From positions 806,001-870,000 of the forward strand of contig JAHDYR010000005.1 in the NCBI GenBank assembly GCA_019828565.1: 64,000 nucleotides of DNA, written 5' to 3'. The position numbers and the translations under genes are program-made. The notes beneath the pieces were generated by a model. That model saw nothing but the letters and a program-made list of their open reading frames with translations, did no database searches and had not been told where the DNA came from. Below, piece by piece: positions 20,586 to 30,668 of this stretch (position 1 is its first letter; each line of letters opens with the position of its first letter). This DNA is from Carpediemonas membranifera (taxonomy: Eukaryota > Fornicata).

Positions 20586-21021
20586 CTTCGCTTGTTGCCG
20601 AATTTGAGATTCGCGCGCTCACACGATTATCCGCACGACTTTGCTCGAGTCACTTGCAGTTGGTTCAACAGACCTCCCTTGCTCCTGGGCTCTAAGCCGG
20701 GTTATAAGTGTAACGTGCGGTCACTTGGTCATTGTGTGTCATGGAGCAGGGTGATTGGCTGTGAGCCTCACGAAGTCAACCGACATTGTGGTTCGATGCA
20801 GTGATCAAATGACATTGGCCAGTTAAAACTCGATCTTTATCTGGACGGAGACTGTCTGGTCGACCCTCGAATAGGGCGCATGCGATCGGCTGTCAGAAAC
20901 TGGTTAACTTGTTTGATGTTGTTATTGACTACTTTCCGTCCTCTAGAGACTAGTGTTGGTGTAGCTCGGGGCTACCAGACAAGGATGCTGCATTTAGTTG
21001 GATAGAACGATAATATTGAAC
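20586..21021. other. Intergenic, nothing recognised (436 bp)
   Basis: Lies upstream of the hypothetical gene and downstream of eS4, so it should contain the hypothetical gene's promoter and the eS4 3' end. I looked for a tRNA fold (GGTTCGA box) and found only an isolated GGTTCGATGC at about 20791, without a cloverleaf. Confidence 0.4.
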
Positions 21022-21801
21022 TTAGTTCTTGGCCTGGCGCTCACGGCGCTCCTCCATGATGGTCTTGCGGACACCGTTGCCGGCGGGCAGGGTGATCATG
21101 GGCCTGGAGCCGGTCCCGATGATGAAGGCATTGTCGGCACGAGTGGCAATGTGGTTGCCAGCAGCGTCCTTGAGCTGGACGATGTCGTGGGTGCCAATGT
21201 GGCGCTCGATGTGGGAAACGACGCCGATACGGCCAGTGTTGTTGCCACCGGTGATGAAGGCGAGGGCACCAAGCTCGAACCTGGCGAACTCGACGATCTT
21301 GCCGGTCTCGAGGTCGATTTTGACGGTGTCTCCAACCTTGATGGCGGGGTCGGGGTAACGGACAGTACGGGCGTCCTTGGTGTAGAGGTGGGGGATGCCA
21401 GCGTGGCCGACAACGATCTTGGTGACCTTGCAGAGCTTGAACTTGGACTCCTCCTCGGAGATGCGGTGGAGGACGAAGCGGCCCTTGGTGTCGAAGAGCA
21501 TTCTGAAGAGGTCGTTAGACTTTTTGACAGAGAGGACGTCCATGAAGCCGATGGGGAAGGTGGGATCGGCGCGAATCTTGCCGTCAACAGCAACAAGCTT
21601 GCGCTTGAGGATGAGAGTAACCTCACGCTGGTTAAGAGCGTACTTGAGGCGGTTGCGGAGGATCACGAGGAGAGGGATGGACTCGCGAACGGCGTGGGGG
21701 CCCTGGGAGGGACGGGGGGCGAAGATGCCACCCATCTTGGAGAGCATCCAAGACTTGGGGGCGTTGATACGCTTCATGTGCTTAGCAGCGGAACGAGCCA
21801 T
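21022..21801 (-). CDS. RPS4: 40S ribosomal protein eS4
   Basis: 259 residues, full family length. Recognised by MARSAAKHMKRINAPKSWML, the S4-like RNA-binding segment (RESIPLLVILRNRLKYALN), KLVAVDGKIRADPTFPIGFM, the KOW stretch (GALAFITGGNNTGRIGVV) and RPMITLPAGNGVR. It binds 18S rRNA in the small subunit body. Codon use is strongly biased, matching H4 and actin, as expected for high expression. Intronless. The head-to-tail gap to the acyl-CoA synthetase stop is 110 bp. Confidence 0.98.
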   Translation of the reverse strand: MARSAAKHMKRINAPKSWMLSKMGGIFAPRPSQGPHAVRESIPLLVILRNRLKYALNQREVTLILKRKLVAVDGKIRADPTFPIGFMDVLSVKKSNDLFRMLFDTKGRFVLHRISEEESKFKLCKVTKIVVGHAGIPHLYTKDARTVRYPDPAIKVGDTVKIDLETGKIVEFARFELGALAFITGGNNTGRIGVVSHIERHIGTHDIVQLKDAAGNHIATRADNAFIIGTGSRPMITLPAGNGVRKTIMEERRERQAKN

Positions 21802-21911
21802 TGTGTTCTCTGAACTTCGAGCTTCTTGCGCCGAAAAACCTCATCAAGTCAAAAATGGCCAAAACTGAAAACCTGGGCGATTTGATTTATGTGCATTATT
21901 CCGCTGGTATA

Positions 21912-24200
21912 TTAGATGAGGGGGTGGGCATACATGTCGTCGATGATCCGTTCAAACTGGAGCATGAACTGGCCTCGGACAGTCTTCATCGTCGGCGTCA
22001 GGAGCTTGTTCTCGGGAGTCCACTCATACGGGGTGATGTGGACGCTCTTGGGGAACTCGAAAGGACGCAGCTTGCCCGCACCGAGCTTCTTAAACTTCTC
22101 GAGGAGAGCGCGCCTGAAGGCGGGTTCCTGGACGGCGGCGGGAGTGGCGTGCTTCGGCAGCAGGCCCTCGATCTTGCACTGGTCGATGTCGACAGTGCAG
22201 ATTACGACAACGGACGCCTCTGTTCCCTTGGCGAGTGTGACGAGGCTGGGGCAGGCGGGGCACTCGAGCACGCTGTCGATCTGGGACAGGTTGACGAACT
22301 CACCTTGGCTCAGCTTCATGACATTCTTGAGGCGTCCGACAAGCTTGAAGCACTCGTGGCCGTCGACTGTGACGATCTCAGCGACGTCGCCAGTGTGGAA
22401 CCAGCCATCCTCGTCAATGGCGGCGCGGGTGGTCTCCTCGTCCTTGTAGTAACCCTTGAAGATGGTCGAGCCCTTGAGACACAGCTCGCCCTTGGGGTTG
22501 CCCTCGCCAGGCTTGGGGCAGGCGTCGTACTGCCCGGGGACCGACACAATCTTGTTGATGAGGCCGGGCGTGTGCACAGCAAGGTGGCCCATACGGAGCT
22601 CGAACTTGCTCGAGTCGCCGCCTGTGCATGCTAGGTAAGCTGTGGTAATAAAAGAACAAACCAGTCTCGGTCATGCCGTATCCCTCGTAGATCTCCTCGA
22701 GGCAGAGCGCCTCCTTCAGGAACACAAGGACCTCACCGTCGATGGGGGCCGACCCGCACCAGATCTGCCGGATGCTACCACCCAGAGCGGCCCGGAACTT
22801 CGAATAGACTAGCCGCATGCCGAGGGGAGACGGCTTGATGTACTTGCGAGTGCGGTTCATGGTAATCATCTGCTCGTGACGGAGCCTGAGATAGTGTTTC
22901 AGCAGGGAGTGCTTCAGACCCGTCGTGGCGTCGATCTTGGCCCTCATCGAGTTGTACACCCGAGTAAGGACACGCGGGACAGCAATCATGACCGTCGGCT
23001 TGAGTGCTGCGAGGTCACCCATGAGCATCTTGACGTTTCCCGAATAGTAGCCGATGGCGTCGCCGCGCCAGATGAAGCAATGCTCCACGGCCCGCTGGAA
23101 CACGTGCGCGAGGGGCAGGAACGACAGCACGATGTCGAACTGGGGCCCTGTCTTGGACGCGGGGTGCTTGGGCGACCCCTCAAGCATGGCGCTAGCCTGC
23201 AAGATGGCGCCAACGAGGGCGGAGCAGTGGAAGATGACACCCTTGGGCGTACCGGTGGTACCCGACGAGAACAAGATGGAGAACGTATCCTCGGGCTTGA
23301 GGGGGTAGTCGGGCTTGCTCTCGGCGGCGTTTCCCCTGGTGAGGGCGACGTTCCACTCGATGGCAACGGGGCCCTCGGCAGGATAGGGGGTTGTGGCATC
23401 GATGATGGACGTAAACTTGTGCATGTCGGGCGGGATGGGGACGCTGCCGACCTCGACGGCAGTAAGGATGGAGGGCAACGAGGGGGCCGACGAGAAGATC
23501 TGCGAGGCAACGTCGTCCCAGTTGTAGACGGGACTGTCGTCTTTCGTGCGGAGGTCGATGTTGAGCCGCTCGCAGTATAGGGCGGCCGTGTTCGCCAGCA
23601 GGTTGTGGTGGTCGACCGGGTCGAACGAGACGACCAGCTCGAGCGAGGGGATGACGTCCTTGAGCGAGAGCATGAGGGCAGTGTGGCGCTTGTCGACGAA
23701 GGCGGCCTTCGCCTCCGTCAGCGCGCCGATGTGCATGAGGTTGTCGATGCCCAGGGCGTCGTAGAGGGGCACGGAGACGAGGCCGGCGGCCATGCAGGCA
23801 AGGTCGGCCTGGAGCCACTCCTCCCGGTTGCGTCCGTAGATGATGACGTTGTCGCCGGGCTTGAGGTTGGTCGTGCGGAGGAAGTCGCGGAGCTGGTCGA
23901 CCTTGACCGCGACCTCGCGGTACGTGCGCCAGTTGTAGTCGCGGTAGGAGTCGACGTCAACCTTCTGACGCGTGCCCTGGAAGGGGCGGTCGCCGAACTC
24001 GGCTACAGCGTCTCTGAATCCCTTGATCGGGGTGTACTCCTGTGTAAGCACTAGCGATCATGGTGCCACCATACGTCGAAGTTATAGCTCTTGGTCCGTT
24101 CAATGAGGTTAAATTCGCACTTCTCGCCGCTGAGACCAAGGGGATGAGCCTTGATGTGATATTCAGTTGGTTTAGAGCTGTTCTCGTTGTTTTCTGGCAT
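21912..24200 (-). CDS. Long-chain acyl-CoA synthetase, three exons
   Basis: Exons 24075-24200, 22662-24039 and 21912-22639, about 743 residues. Exon 1 (MPENNENSSKPTEYHIKAHP) joins in phase 0 to EYTPIKGFRDAVAEFGDRPF. ANL-superfamily motifs: P-loop-like ILFSSGTTGTPKGVIF, the A5 motif YEGYGMTETA and A7 DGWFHTGDV, then the linker and the C-terminal lid domain with GELCLKGSTIFKGYY. It activates fatty acids to acyl-CoA with ATP, feeding phospholipid synthesis. The second intron restores the frame between YGMTETA and LRMGHLAVHTPG; two acceptors are possible. The start of exon 1 is first-Met. A 369-bp piece of exon 2 is repeated at 30300-30668. Confidence 0.9.
22640..22661 (-). other. 22-nt intron in the acyl-CoA synthetase gene (alternative acceptor at 22622)
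   Basis: Donor GTTTGT at 22661; acceptor ATTACCACAG ending at 22640. A 40-nt alternative ends at TAGCATGCACAG (22622). Both restore the frame; the 22-nt form keeps the residues AYLACT, which better fit the spacing after YGMTE in the family. Confidence 0.65.
24040..24074 (-). other. 35-nt intron in the acyl-CoA synthetase gene
   Basis: Donor GTATGG, acceptor TGCTTACACAG, phase 0. It links an N-terminal exon to the body of the enzyme. Confidence 0.8.
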
Positions 24201-24497
24201 TATGTACCTTTCTAAGCGTTCCTACAGCGAGGCTAAATTCTGCCTGCACTCGAAGCAGCTCTGAGATCGAGTGAGATTGAGAAAAAATCCAAACAGAAAC
24301 GACTCCATCGGCCCTTACATCGGATTGCTGACCGCCAGTCACGTTTTCAGCGCTCCCCGACGCGTATACGCATTGTTTCGCGACCCGGTTGTCATGGCAA
24401 TACTCTCGGTAGAATCCGCAGATCCGCACACAATCTATTTTCGTACATTGCTAAACTGCCAATAAAAAGTATCTACATTTACTCGTCACACGTGCGT

Positions 24498-25919
24498 CTA
24501 CATCTTGAGGAGCGCCACCATCTTGTCGAAGTCGGCGTCCGTGTTCATCTCGGTCACCGCGATCGTGAGCAGGTCGTCGAAGTCACCGCGGGGGCACACC
24601 ACGGAGCCAGGGACACCGGCCAGGATTCCCATGCTGACAGCCTCCTCGACGAGGGCCTTGGCGCTCTTGCCGGCGGGGAGGCGGATGGTGAACTCGTTGA
24701 AGAACGACTCATTGAGGACCTTGACCGCGGGGCACTCGGCGTCGATGCGCTCGACCAGGGTGCAGGCCTTGTCGTGGTTGAGCATGGCGAGGTCCTTGAA
24801 GCCGGTCTCGCCGAGGAGGGCCATGTGGATGCTGAAGCCAAGCGACATGATGCCCGCAGACGTGCAGATGTTCGACGTCGCCTTCTCACGGCGGATGTGC
24901 TGCTCCCTGGTGGCGAGCGTGATAACGTAGGTCCGGTTGCCATCAGCGTCGACGGTCTCGCCGATAAAGCGGCCGGGCATCTGCCGGATGAACTTGTCGC
25001 GGCAGGCCATGAAGCCGACGGTGGGGCCGCCGTACGCCATGGGGCCGGCGAGGGACTGCCCGTCTCCGATAACGATGTCAGCGCCCATGGCGCCCGGGGG
25101 CTGCATGACGCCGAGGGAGACGCACTCGGGGACGGAGACGACGAGGAGTGTGCCGTTCTCGTGGCACTTCTCGGCAAGGTAGGAGAGGTCGCGGACGTTG
25201 CCCCAGGCGTCGGGGTTCTGGACGACGACAGACGAGGTGATCCCGTCGAGCTCGGCGATGACGGCCTCGACCCAGTCCTCCTCAGGGCCCACGGCCGGGA
25301 CAACGTCGACAGCCATGCGGCCGTCGTTGTTGGCGTACGTCTCGAGGACGGAGATGGAGTTTGCGTGCACGGTGGGGGCGACGACGACCTTCTGCTTGCG
25401 GGTGATACGGCGAGCCATCAGAGCGGCCTCGGCGAGGGCGGTGTGGACGTCGTACATGGAGGCGTTGGCGGTGTCCATGCCGGTGATCATGGCGACCATG
25501 GTCTGGAACTCAAAGATCGACTGGAGGGTGCCCTGGGACACCTCGGGCTGGTAGGGGGTGTACGCGGTGAGGAACTCGGAGCGCTGGATGAGGTGGTCGA
25601 CGACGGAGGGGATGAAGTGGTGGTAGATGCCGTTGCCGAGGAAGAAAGAGGCCTGCTCGGCGGAGATGTTCTTGTTGGACATGTCGGTGAACCAGCGGGT
25701 AACATCGAGCTCGCTCATGCTCTCCGGGAGCTCAAGCTTCTCCTTGAGGCGCAGTTCATCAGGGATAACAGACAGGAGCGTCTCGATGCTGTCCTTCTCG
25801 ATCGTGGAAAGTGCCTGTTGGCGAGTGGCCTCCGAGTGGGAGAGATATGGGAGGGCATCGTAGCTGTGGTTCATTAAACGGCCGAAAGAAACAGCCAGAG
25901 GCTTCAGAGAGCTCAGCAT
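24498..25919 (-). CDS. gcvPA: Glycine dehydrogenase (decarboxylating) subunit 1, bacterial split type
   Basis: 473 residues from Met at 25919; the open frame extends to 25997, but the extra residues lack similarity. The body matches bacterial GcvPA: SFFLGNGIYHHFIPSVVDHL, RSEFLTAYTPYQPEVSQGTLQ, FQTMVAMITGMDTANASMYD, GDGQSLAGPMAYGGPTVGFM, REQHIRREKATSNICTS and GVPGSVVCPRG. With GcvPB, which carries the PLP lysine, it forms the P-protein that decarboxylates glycine in the cleavage system. Most mitochondriate eukaryotes have one fused P-protein, so the split form suggests bacterial transfer. The first about 20 residues (MLSSLKPLAVSFGRLMNHS) have Arg/Lys/Ser and no acid, like an organellar presequence, so I infer a mitochondrion-related organelle. 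GcvPB is not in this window. Confidence 0.92.
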   Translation of the reverse strand: MLSSLKPLAVSFGRLMNHSYDALPYLSHSEATRQQALSTIEKDSIETLLSVIPDELRLKEKLELPESMSELDVTRWFTDMSNKNISAEQASFFLGNGIYHHFIPSVVDHLIQRSEFLTAYTPYQPEVSQGTLQSIFEFQTMVAMITGMDTANASMYDVHTALAEAALMARRITRKQKVVVAPTVHANSISVLETYANNDGRMAVDVVPAVGPEEDWVEAVIAELDGITSSVVVQNPDAWGNVRDLSYLAEKCHENGTLLVVSVPECVSLGVMQPPGAMGADIVIGDGQSLAGPMAYGGPTVGFMACRDKFIRQMPGRFIGETVDADGNRTYVITLATREQHIRREKATSNICTSAGIMSLGFSIHMALLGETGFKDLAMLNHDKACTLVERIDAECPAVKVLNESFFNEFTIRLPAGKSAKALVEEAVSMGILAGVPGSVVCPRGDFDDLLTIAVTEMNTDADFDKMVALLKM

Positions 25920-26262
25920 TGCGTGATTGTCAAACGTCTCCAAAGTTCCAGCCGTGCCATCTGATACATAGCTCCATTTATCGAATACATAGAGCATATC
26001 CCACCCCGCCCCGGGCTCGGACTTGGTGAATCAAGCCGGGCGGATCTTGACTCAGGGAAGCTCTGGGATCAAGAGATACGACTGGCCAGTCAGCTATAGG
26101 TGCAGCGCATGAGCCCTATTTCCACCAGGCTCTGCCGGCTGAAGCACCGCTATATTTAGAGCAAGGATGCATGACTCCATCATTAGCACCAGACTGCCCC
26201 GGCATGCACCCAGTCATGGACCCCAATCAACTGATTAACATGATTTACTCATCTCATGCGCC
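25920..26262. other. Intergenic, GcvPA promoter region (343 bp)
   Basis: Between the GcvPA start and the karyopherin stop, both on the minus strand. The TATATTTAG near 26150 is the only AT-rich core. No gene recognised. Confidence 0.4.
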
Positions 26263-29106
26263 CTACCCCACGACTCCCGCGATCAGAGACCGCAAATCAC
26301 TCACCCTCTGACCAGGCTCACACGACTCGACGAAGGCTCTCCTGCTGTCGCACAGCGATGGCCCGATAGCATCCTGAAGCGGGGGCTGGCTGTTCTCCTC
26401 GACAACATCACTCAACGTCGCCTGTATCGCATCCCAGAAGGGCGTCACGTGTGGTGTGAACGTCGGGTTCGCCCGGGCCAGCTGTAGTAGCCTGAGGATG
26501 CCCAGGGCGAGTGCCATCCGCTTCGACCTCGACATGGACGTGTCGAACGCCTCAAGGGACAGTGCGACGATGATCGCCACGGGAGTCGCACTCGGCGCTG
26601 GCTGGCCCGCCTTGGTGCCGATGAGGGCCTCGAGGGCGTCTAGGCGATCGGGCGGGATATTCGTAATCTGCAGAATCTCAAGGACCATCGCGGGGCAGTA
26701 GAAGATGACGCGACACACCAGGGTGATACAGGAGGACACCACGAGCGGGCGCGACGACATGATCGCGGAATCCACCATCAATTTCAAGATACGACTTAGA
26801 ATCTTCTGATTCTCGACCTCCGTGCCCTCTGGCATCGCGTGTATGTGCGATTGGTCGTGTGGCAGCAGGATCCGCGCGAGGCTATCCAGTACACTGATCG
26901 CCGCGAGCGCGATCCTGGGTTGACCGTCGTTGACCACCTGACCGACGGTGGCCAGGAGCCGGTCGAAGATGACTGGGTCAGTTAGCATCTCGGGGGCCAG
27001 GAAGGCGACATGGTCGAGACACACTAGGCATGCCTGGATCAGTGGTGGGTCGTCGAGGGCGGCGTCGATCGCGTTGAATACCAGGCTGACGAGGGAGGGC
27101 ATGTCCTGCAGCGGCTGGCGGGTGTTGAGGAATATGGCGTTGAGCAGGCCGATCGCGCTGTCTGCGAGGTTGACGAAAGCGTCGGATCCCGAGTCGCCCG
27201 AGAACGAGACGAGCGGGAGCACTGATGCGATGACCGCGGCGGGTTCGGACACGGGCGCCATGACCTTGATGACAACTCGACACAAGTCGATGATGTGTGT
27301 CTGTAAGTGCGGCGTCGCTTGGGCGGACGTCCACAGGTTGGGCAGAGCGGCCATGACAGGGCCGAGGTAGCTGCCGACGGAGGCCCCGATCTCCTGAGTG
27401 AGCAGGATCACCGCCTTGAGGACGTACGTCGCGACGTCGTCGGGGCAAGTCTCGATCGTGGCGACGCAATACTGGAGGGTGGTCTCGAGTACGGTGCCCT
27501 CGACCTGCTGCAGCCATGCAGTATCCCCGGACATCAGAAGCACCAGGGAGTGGAGGGCAGTCACCGAGACGACCTGCACACGGCCGGGCTGGTCCTCGGA
27601 CGGTGGCTTGAGCATGGAGGCGAGCAGTGTGGCACACTGGGCCAGCATCTCGGGCTGCAGGGTGAATGCGATCGACCCTATGAGCGAGGCGAGCCGTCTG
27701 GTGAGTAGGGCCGACCGGCCCATGGCGACCTCGTGGACCCGCGTCAGCAAAGAGCTGAAGTCGACCTCGCCTTCTAGGAAGTACACACACGACCCTATCG
27801 CCCGCAGCGCCGTGTCGGTGAGCCGCACATCCATGTCCGGCGCCCCGAGAGTGCCCAGGACAGTCATGGCACGCTTCAGCACGAGGTCATGGAACTTGTC
27901 AGACTCGCATAGTCCCATGACAAGCAGGTCCGCGCAACGGCGCAAGAAGTCGTCGTTGGCGCCGTCCTCAAGGGCGATGTCGTCCGGGTCGGCGTCCCAT
28001 AGTTCCTCCTCCCGATCGTGCAGGATAAGGAAGCGGTTGAAGCACTGGGCGATCAGCTCCTCGGCCACGGCCTGGGAGAAGTGGGCCTCCATCAGCGGGG
28101 CTGCCTTGATGAGCGTGTCGCCCGGCTTGGTCGTGTACTCTCCCGTCTCGAGCAGCGTGTACAGCACTTTCAGCGCCCAGCCACACGCGACACGCTCCTT
28201 GGTCTCCTGGACGGTGTAGTCGACCCCTGCGTAAAACTGCAGCGTGTGCAGGCTCAGCGCGATGAAGCGGGGAATCACGGTGACGGCGGGGGCGGAGAAG
28301 CGCCGCAGGAGAGTGCACACGAGCTTGTTGGCCCAGCGCAGCACGCTCCACGCGGCGTCCACGGTGTCTTTCTCGCCGACTGGTGCGATCGCGGTGACGG
28401 AGGACATCACGAGGGCGACAACGGGGAGCAGGGCGTCCGCCATGGCCGAGGGGACGGGGTCCGTCATCGCCTGGGTCGTGCGGATGAGCTCCTCGAGCAC
28501 GGCGAGTGTCTCCGGGGTCTGCTGCTGCTGTAGGACGGCCTGGTACCGATTCCCAATAATCGCGAGCACCTCGGGGGCGATGGCGTTGAAGCTGCCGCGC
28601 CTGGTCGCTATCCTACGCTGCGTCAGCCGCTTGATGACTGTCCTAAGTGTCTTTGCGGCGAGCATGGGGTTGGGGCAGGCCGTGATAAAGCCACGATACT
28701 CCTCCCAATGCGCGGGGAAGTCGCGGTGCGCGGCGTTGGCGATCGCCTCGGGTATTCCCGCCCGGTAGACGAGGGACTCCTCAATCTGGTTGGGTATGGT
28801 GAGTAGCGCGGTCCGTATGACGTCGATCTCAGCCTGTGTGATGGTGCTTGTCCGCGATCTGCTCTTCCACTGCGAGCGGACAAAGTTCTGCGTAATGGGC
28901 GCGTATGGTGGTTGTATACGTACTTTAAAGCACAGACCGGCAATCAAGCGGGTCTCTGGGACTCTGGATGTGTCAGCGAAGATCTCGAGTAGCGCAGAGG
29001 CGAAGCCGCTCTGTTCCTCGAGTTCTACTAGCTTTGAAAACGCTTGTTCGTGTTTCCATTGGTTATTTGTCTCGACTAGGAGCATAGCAATAGACTCTGC
29101 GTCCAT
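26263..29106 (-). CDS. Importin-beta family karyopherin (importin-11-like)
   Basis: 947 residues of predicted HEAT repeats. The N-terminus is the Ran-binding importin-beta N domain (QWKHEQAFSKLVELEEQSGF, ETRLIAGLCFKVRI). The next helices (LAAKTLRTVIKRLTQRRIATRR) fall where importin-11/Kap120 has 'TL..VVK.LAS.RL..DR', so that subfamily is the best guess. It would carry cargo through nuclear pores under RanGTP control. Full length and intronless; the start MDAESIAMLLVETNNQW fits the family. Subfamily assignment from short motifs only. Confidence 0.8.
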   Translation of the reverse strand: MDAESIAMLLVETNNQWKHEQAFSKLVELEEQSGFASALLEIFADTSRVPETRLIAGLCFKVRIQPPYAPITQNFVRSQWKSRSRTSTITQAEIDVIRTALLTIPNQIEESLVYRAGIPEAIANAAHRDFPAHWEEYRGFITACPNPMLAAKTLRTVIKRLTQRRIATRRGSFNAIAPEVLAIIGNRYQAVLQQQQTPETLAVLEELIRTTQAMTDPVPSAMADALLPVVALVMSSVTAIAPVGEKDTVDAAWSVLRWANKLVCTLLRRFSAPAVTVIPRFIALSLHTLQFYAGVDYTVQETKERVACGWALKVLYTLLETGEYTTKPGDTLIKAAPLMEAHFSQAVAEELIAQCFNRFLILHDREEELWDADPDDIALEDGANDDFLRRCADLLVMGLCESDKFHDLVLKRAMTVLGTLGAPDMDVRLTDTALRAIGSCVYFLEGEVDFSSLLTRVHEVAMGRSALLTRRLASLIGSIAFTLQPEMLAQCATLLASMLKPPSEDQPGRVQVVSVTALHSLVLLMSGDTAWLQQVEGTVLETTLQYCVATIETCPDDVATYVLKAVILLTQEIGASVGSYLGPVMAALPNLWTSAQATPHLQTHIIDLCRVVIKVMAPVSEPAAVIASVLPLVSFSGDSGSDAFVNLADSAIGLLNAIFLNTRQPLQDMPSLVSLVFNAIDAALDDPPLIQACLVCLDHVAFLAPEMLTDPVIFDRLLATVGQVVNDGQPRIALAAISVLDSLARILLPHDQSHIHAMPEGTEVENQKILSRILKLMVDSAIMSSRPLVVSSCITLVCRVIFYCPAMVLEILQITNIPPDRLDALEALIGTKAGQPAPSATPVAIIVALSLEAFDTSMSRSKRMALALGILRLLQLARANPTFTPHVTPFWDAIQATLSDVVEENSQPPLQDAIGPSLCDSRRAFVESCEPGQRVSDLRSLIAGVVG

Positions 29107-29277
29107 ACACGCTGTGTCGCCGTTCGTTGGATGACTCCAACACAGTCGCGTCAGCCAGGACGGCAGCGGTGAGGTTACACCGTCCAGTGACGACCTTTCC
29201 TACGTGTGCGCACGGTGGTGGGTTCAAGAGAGGTGGCTGTGGCTCTGCCATGGCCACCGCACTTTAAGACACAAACA

Positions 29278-30265
29278 ATGAGCGTTTCCCTGGAATTGGA
29301 GAAGCACAGGCGGTTCATCGTGGGTTTCTCAGGCGTATGTATGCCCAATACCCCTCACTCAGTCGTCAGATTCCCTGCAGCACTCTCTCTCGGACTATCT
29401 GAGGATCAACGGCATCTACTGGTCCCTGTGCGGGCTGAGCCTCATGGATCCTGAGTATATACGCTCCGACTTTAACGAAGAGGAGATCATTAGCTTCACA
29501 CTGGCATGTCGTAATGGCACCGGCGGGTTTGGAGGCTTCCCCGGCTTCGACGCCAGCCTCGTCTACACACTCTCTGCCATCCAAGTCCTCGCGCTGTATG
29601 ATGCCCTGGACCGTATAGAAGACGTAGAAAAGACTGTATCCTGGATAGCTTCTCTGCAGCACGAGAACGGGTCCTTCCAGGGCGACCACCACTTCCCCGA
29701 CGTCGACACGCGCTTTGTGTACTGCGCTGTCGCCTCACTGTCGATTCTAGACCGGTTAGACGCGATTGACTGCTCCAAGACGATCTCGTACATAGTCTCT
29801 TGCCAGAACTGGGACGGCGGCTTCGGCCTCAAGCCCGGCCGCGAGTCCCACGCCGCGCAGGCCTTCTGCTGTGTCGGGGCAGTCTCCATTCTCAAGTCGG
29901 TCGACTCCATCGATAAGGATAGCTTGGTCTTCTGGCTCTCGACACGACAAGACACCAACACCGGCGGGCTCAACGGCCGGCCCGATAAGGACCCAGACGT
30001 CTGCTACTCCTGGTGGGTCGTCAGCACCCTCGCTATTCTGGACAGCCTCAGCTTCATCGACGTCCCCCGGTTGGTGACTTTTGTCAGGAGGGCACAGGAC
30101 GTCGTCGACGGCGGCATCGCCGACAGGCCCGAGCACATGGCCGACATCTACCACACGTTCTTCGGGCTTGCGGGGATCGCCCTGCTTGACGAGACGGGCG
30201 GGCTGAAGGCCATCGACCCAACATATGCGCTGCCCGTCGACGTCGTGGCCCGGATCTTGGGATGA
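29278..30265 (+). CDS. RABGGTB: Rab geranylgeranyltransferase beta subunit, two exons
   Basis: Exons 29278-29334 and 29363-30265, 319 residues. The join gives LELEKHRRFIVGF...SDYLRINGIYWSL, with the same 18-residue spacing between LEKH and S(D/E)YLR as animal RABGGTB. Prenyltransferase repeats are intact: RNGTGGFGGFPGFD, HENGSFQGD, CQNWDGGFGLKPGRESHAAQAF, DTNTGGLNGRPDKDPDVCYSWW and DIYHTFFGLAGIALLD. The zinc ligands (Asp and Cys of DVCYSWW, His of DIYHTFFGLAG) are present. With the alpha subunit and REP it adds two C20 groups to Rab tails. An acyl-CoA synthetase fragment starts 35 bp after the stop. Confidence 0.95.
29335..29362 (+). other. 28-nt intron in RABGGTB
   Basis: Donor GTATGT, acceptor CCTCACTCAG, phase 0. 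Its removal restores the family spacing exactly. Confidence 0.85.
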
Positions 30266-30299
30266 GGGTGTTCGTTACAATATGTAAAGAGCAAGTCGG

Positions 30300-30668
30300 T
30301 CAAGGGATTCAGAGACGCTGTAGCCGAGTTCGGCGACCGCCCCTTCCAGGGCACGCGTCAGAAGGTTGACGTCGACTCCTACCGCGACTACAACTGGCGC
30401 ACGTACCGCGAGGTCGCGGTCAAGGTCGACCAGCTCCGCGACTTCCTCCGCACGACCAACCTCAAGCCCGGCGACAACGTCATCATCTACGGACGCAACC
30501 GGGAGGAGTGGCTCCAGGCCGACCTTGCCTGCATGGCCGCCGGCCTCGTCTCCATGCCCCTCTACGACGCCCTGGGCATCGACAACCTCATGCACATCGG
30601 CGCGCTGACGGAGGCGAAGGCCGCCTTCGTCGACAAGCGCCACACTGCCCTCATGCTCTCGCTCAAGG
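30300..30668 (+). pseudogene. Duplicated acyl-CoA synthetase exon-2 fragment
   Basis: These 369 bp match 23658-24026 (reverse complement) with no indel and, in translation, a single Val-to-Met change (LVSMPLYD). The match begins and ends abruptly within codons of exon 2 and has no start, intron or C-terminus, so it cannot make an enzyme. It sits 35 bp after the RABGGTB stop in the same direction, so it may be transcribed as 3' UTR. Conservation implies a recent copy. Confidence 0.92.

Noticed and set aside
20586-21021. tRNA gene near a GGTTCGATGC box
   Set aside because: No acceptor-stem pairing or anticodon arm could be drawn around it.
24492-25877. 461-residue plus-strand open frame
   Set aside because: Antisense to GcvPA; composition (Gly/Val/Asp-rich) is that of a GC-rich complement and has no domain.
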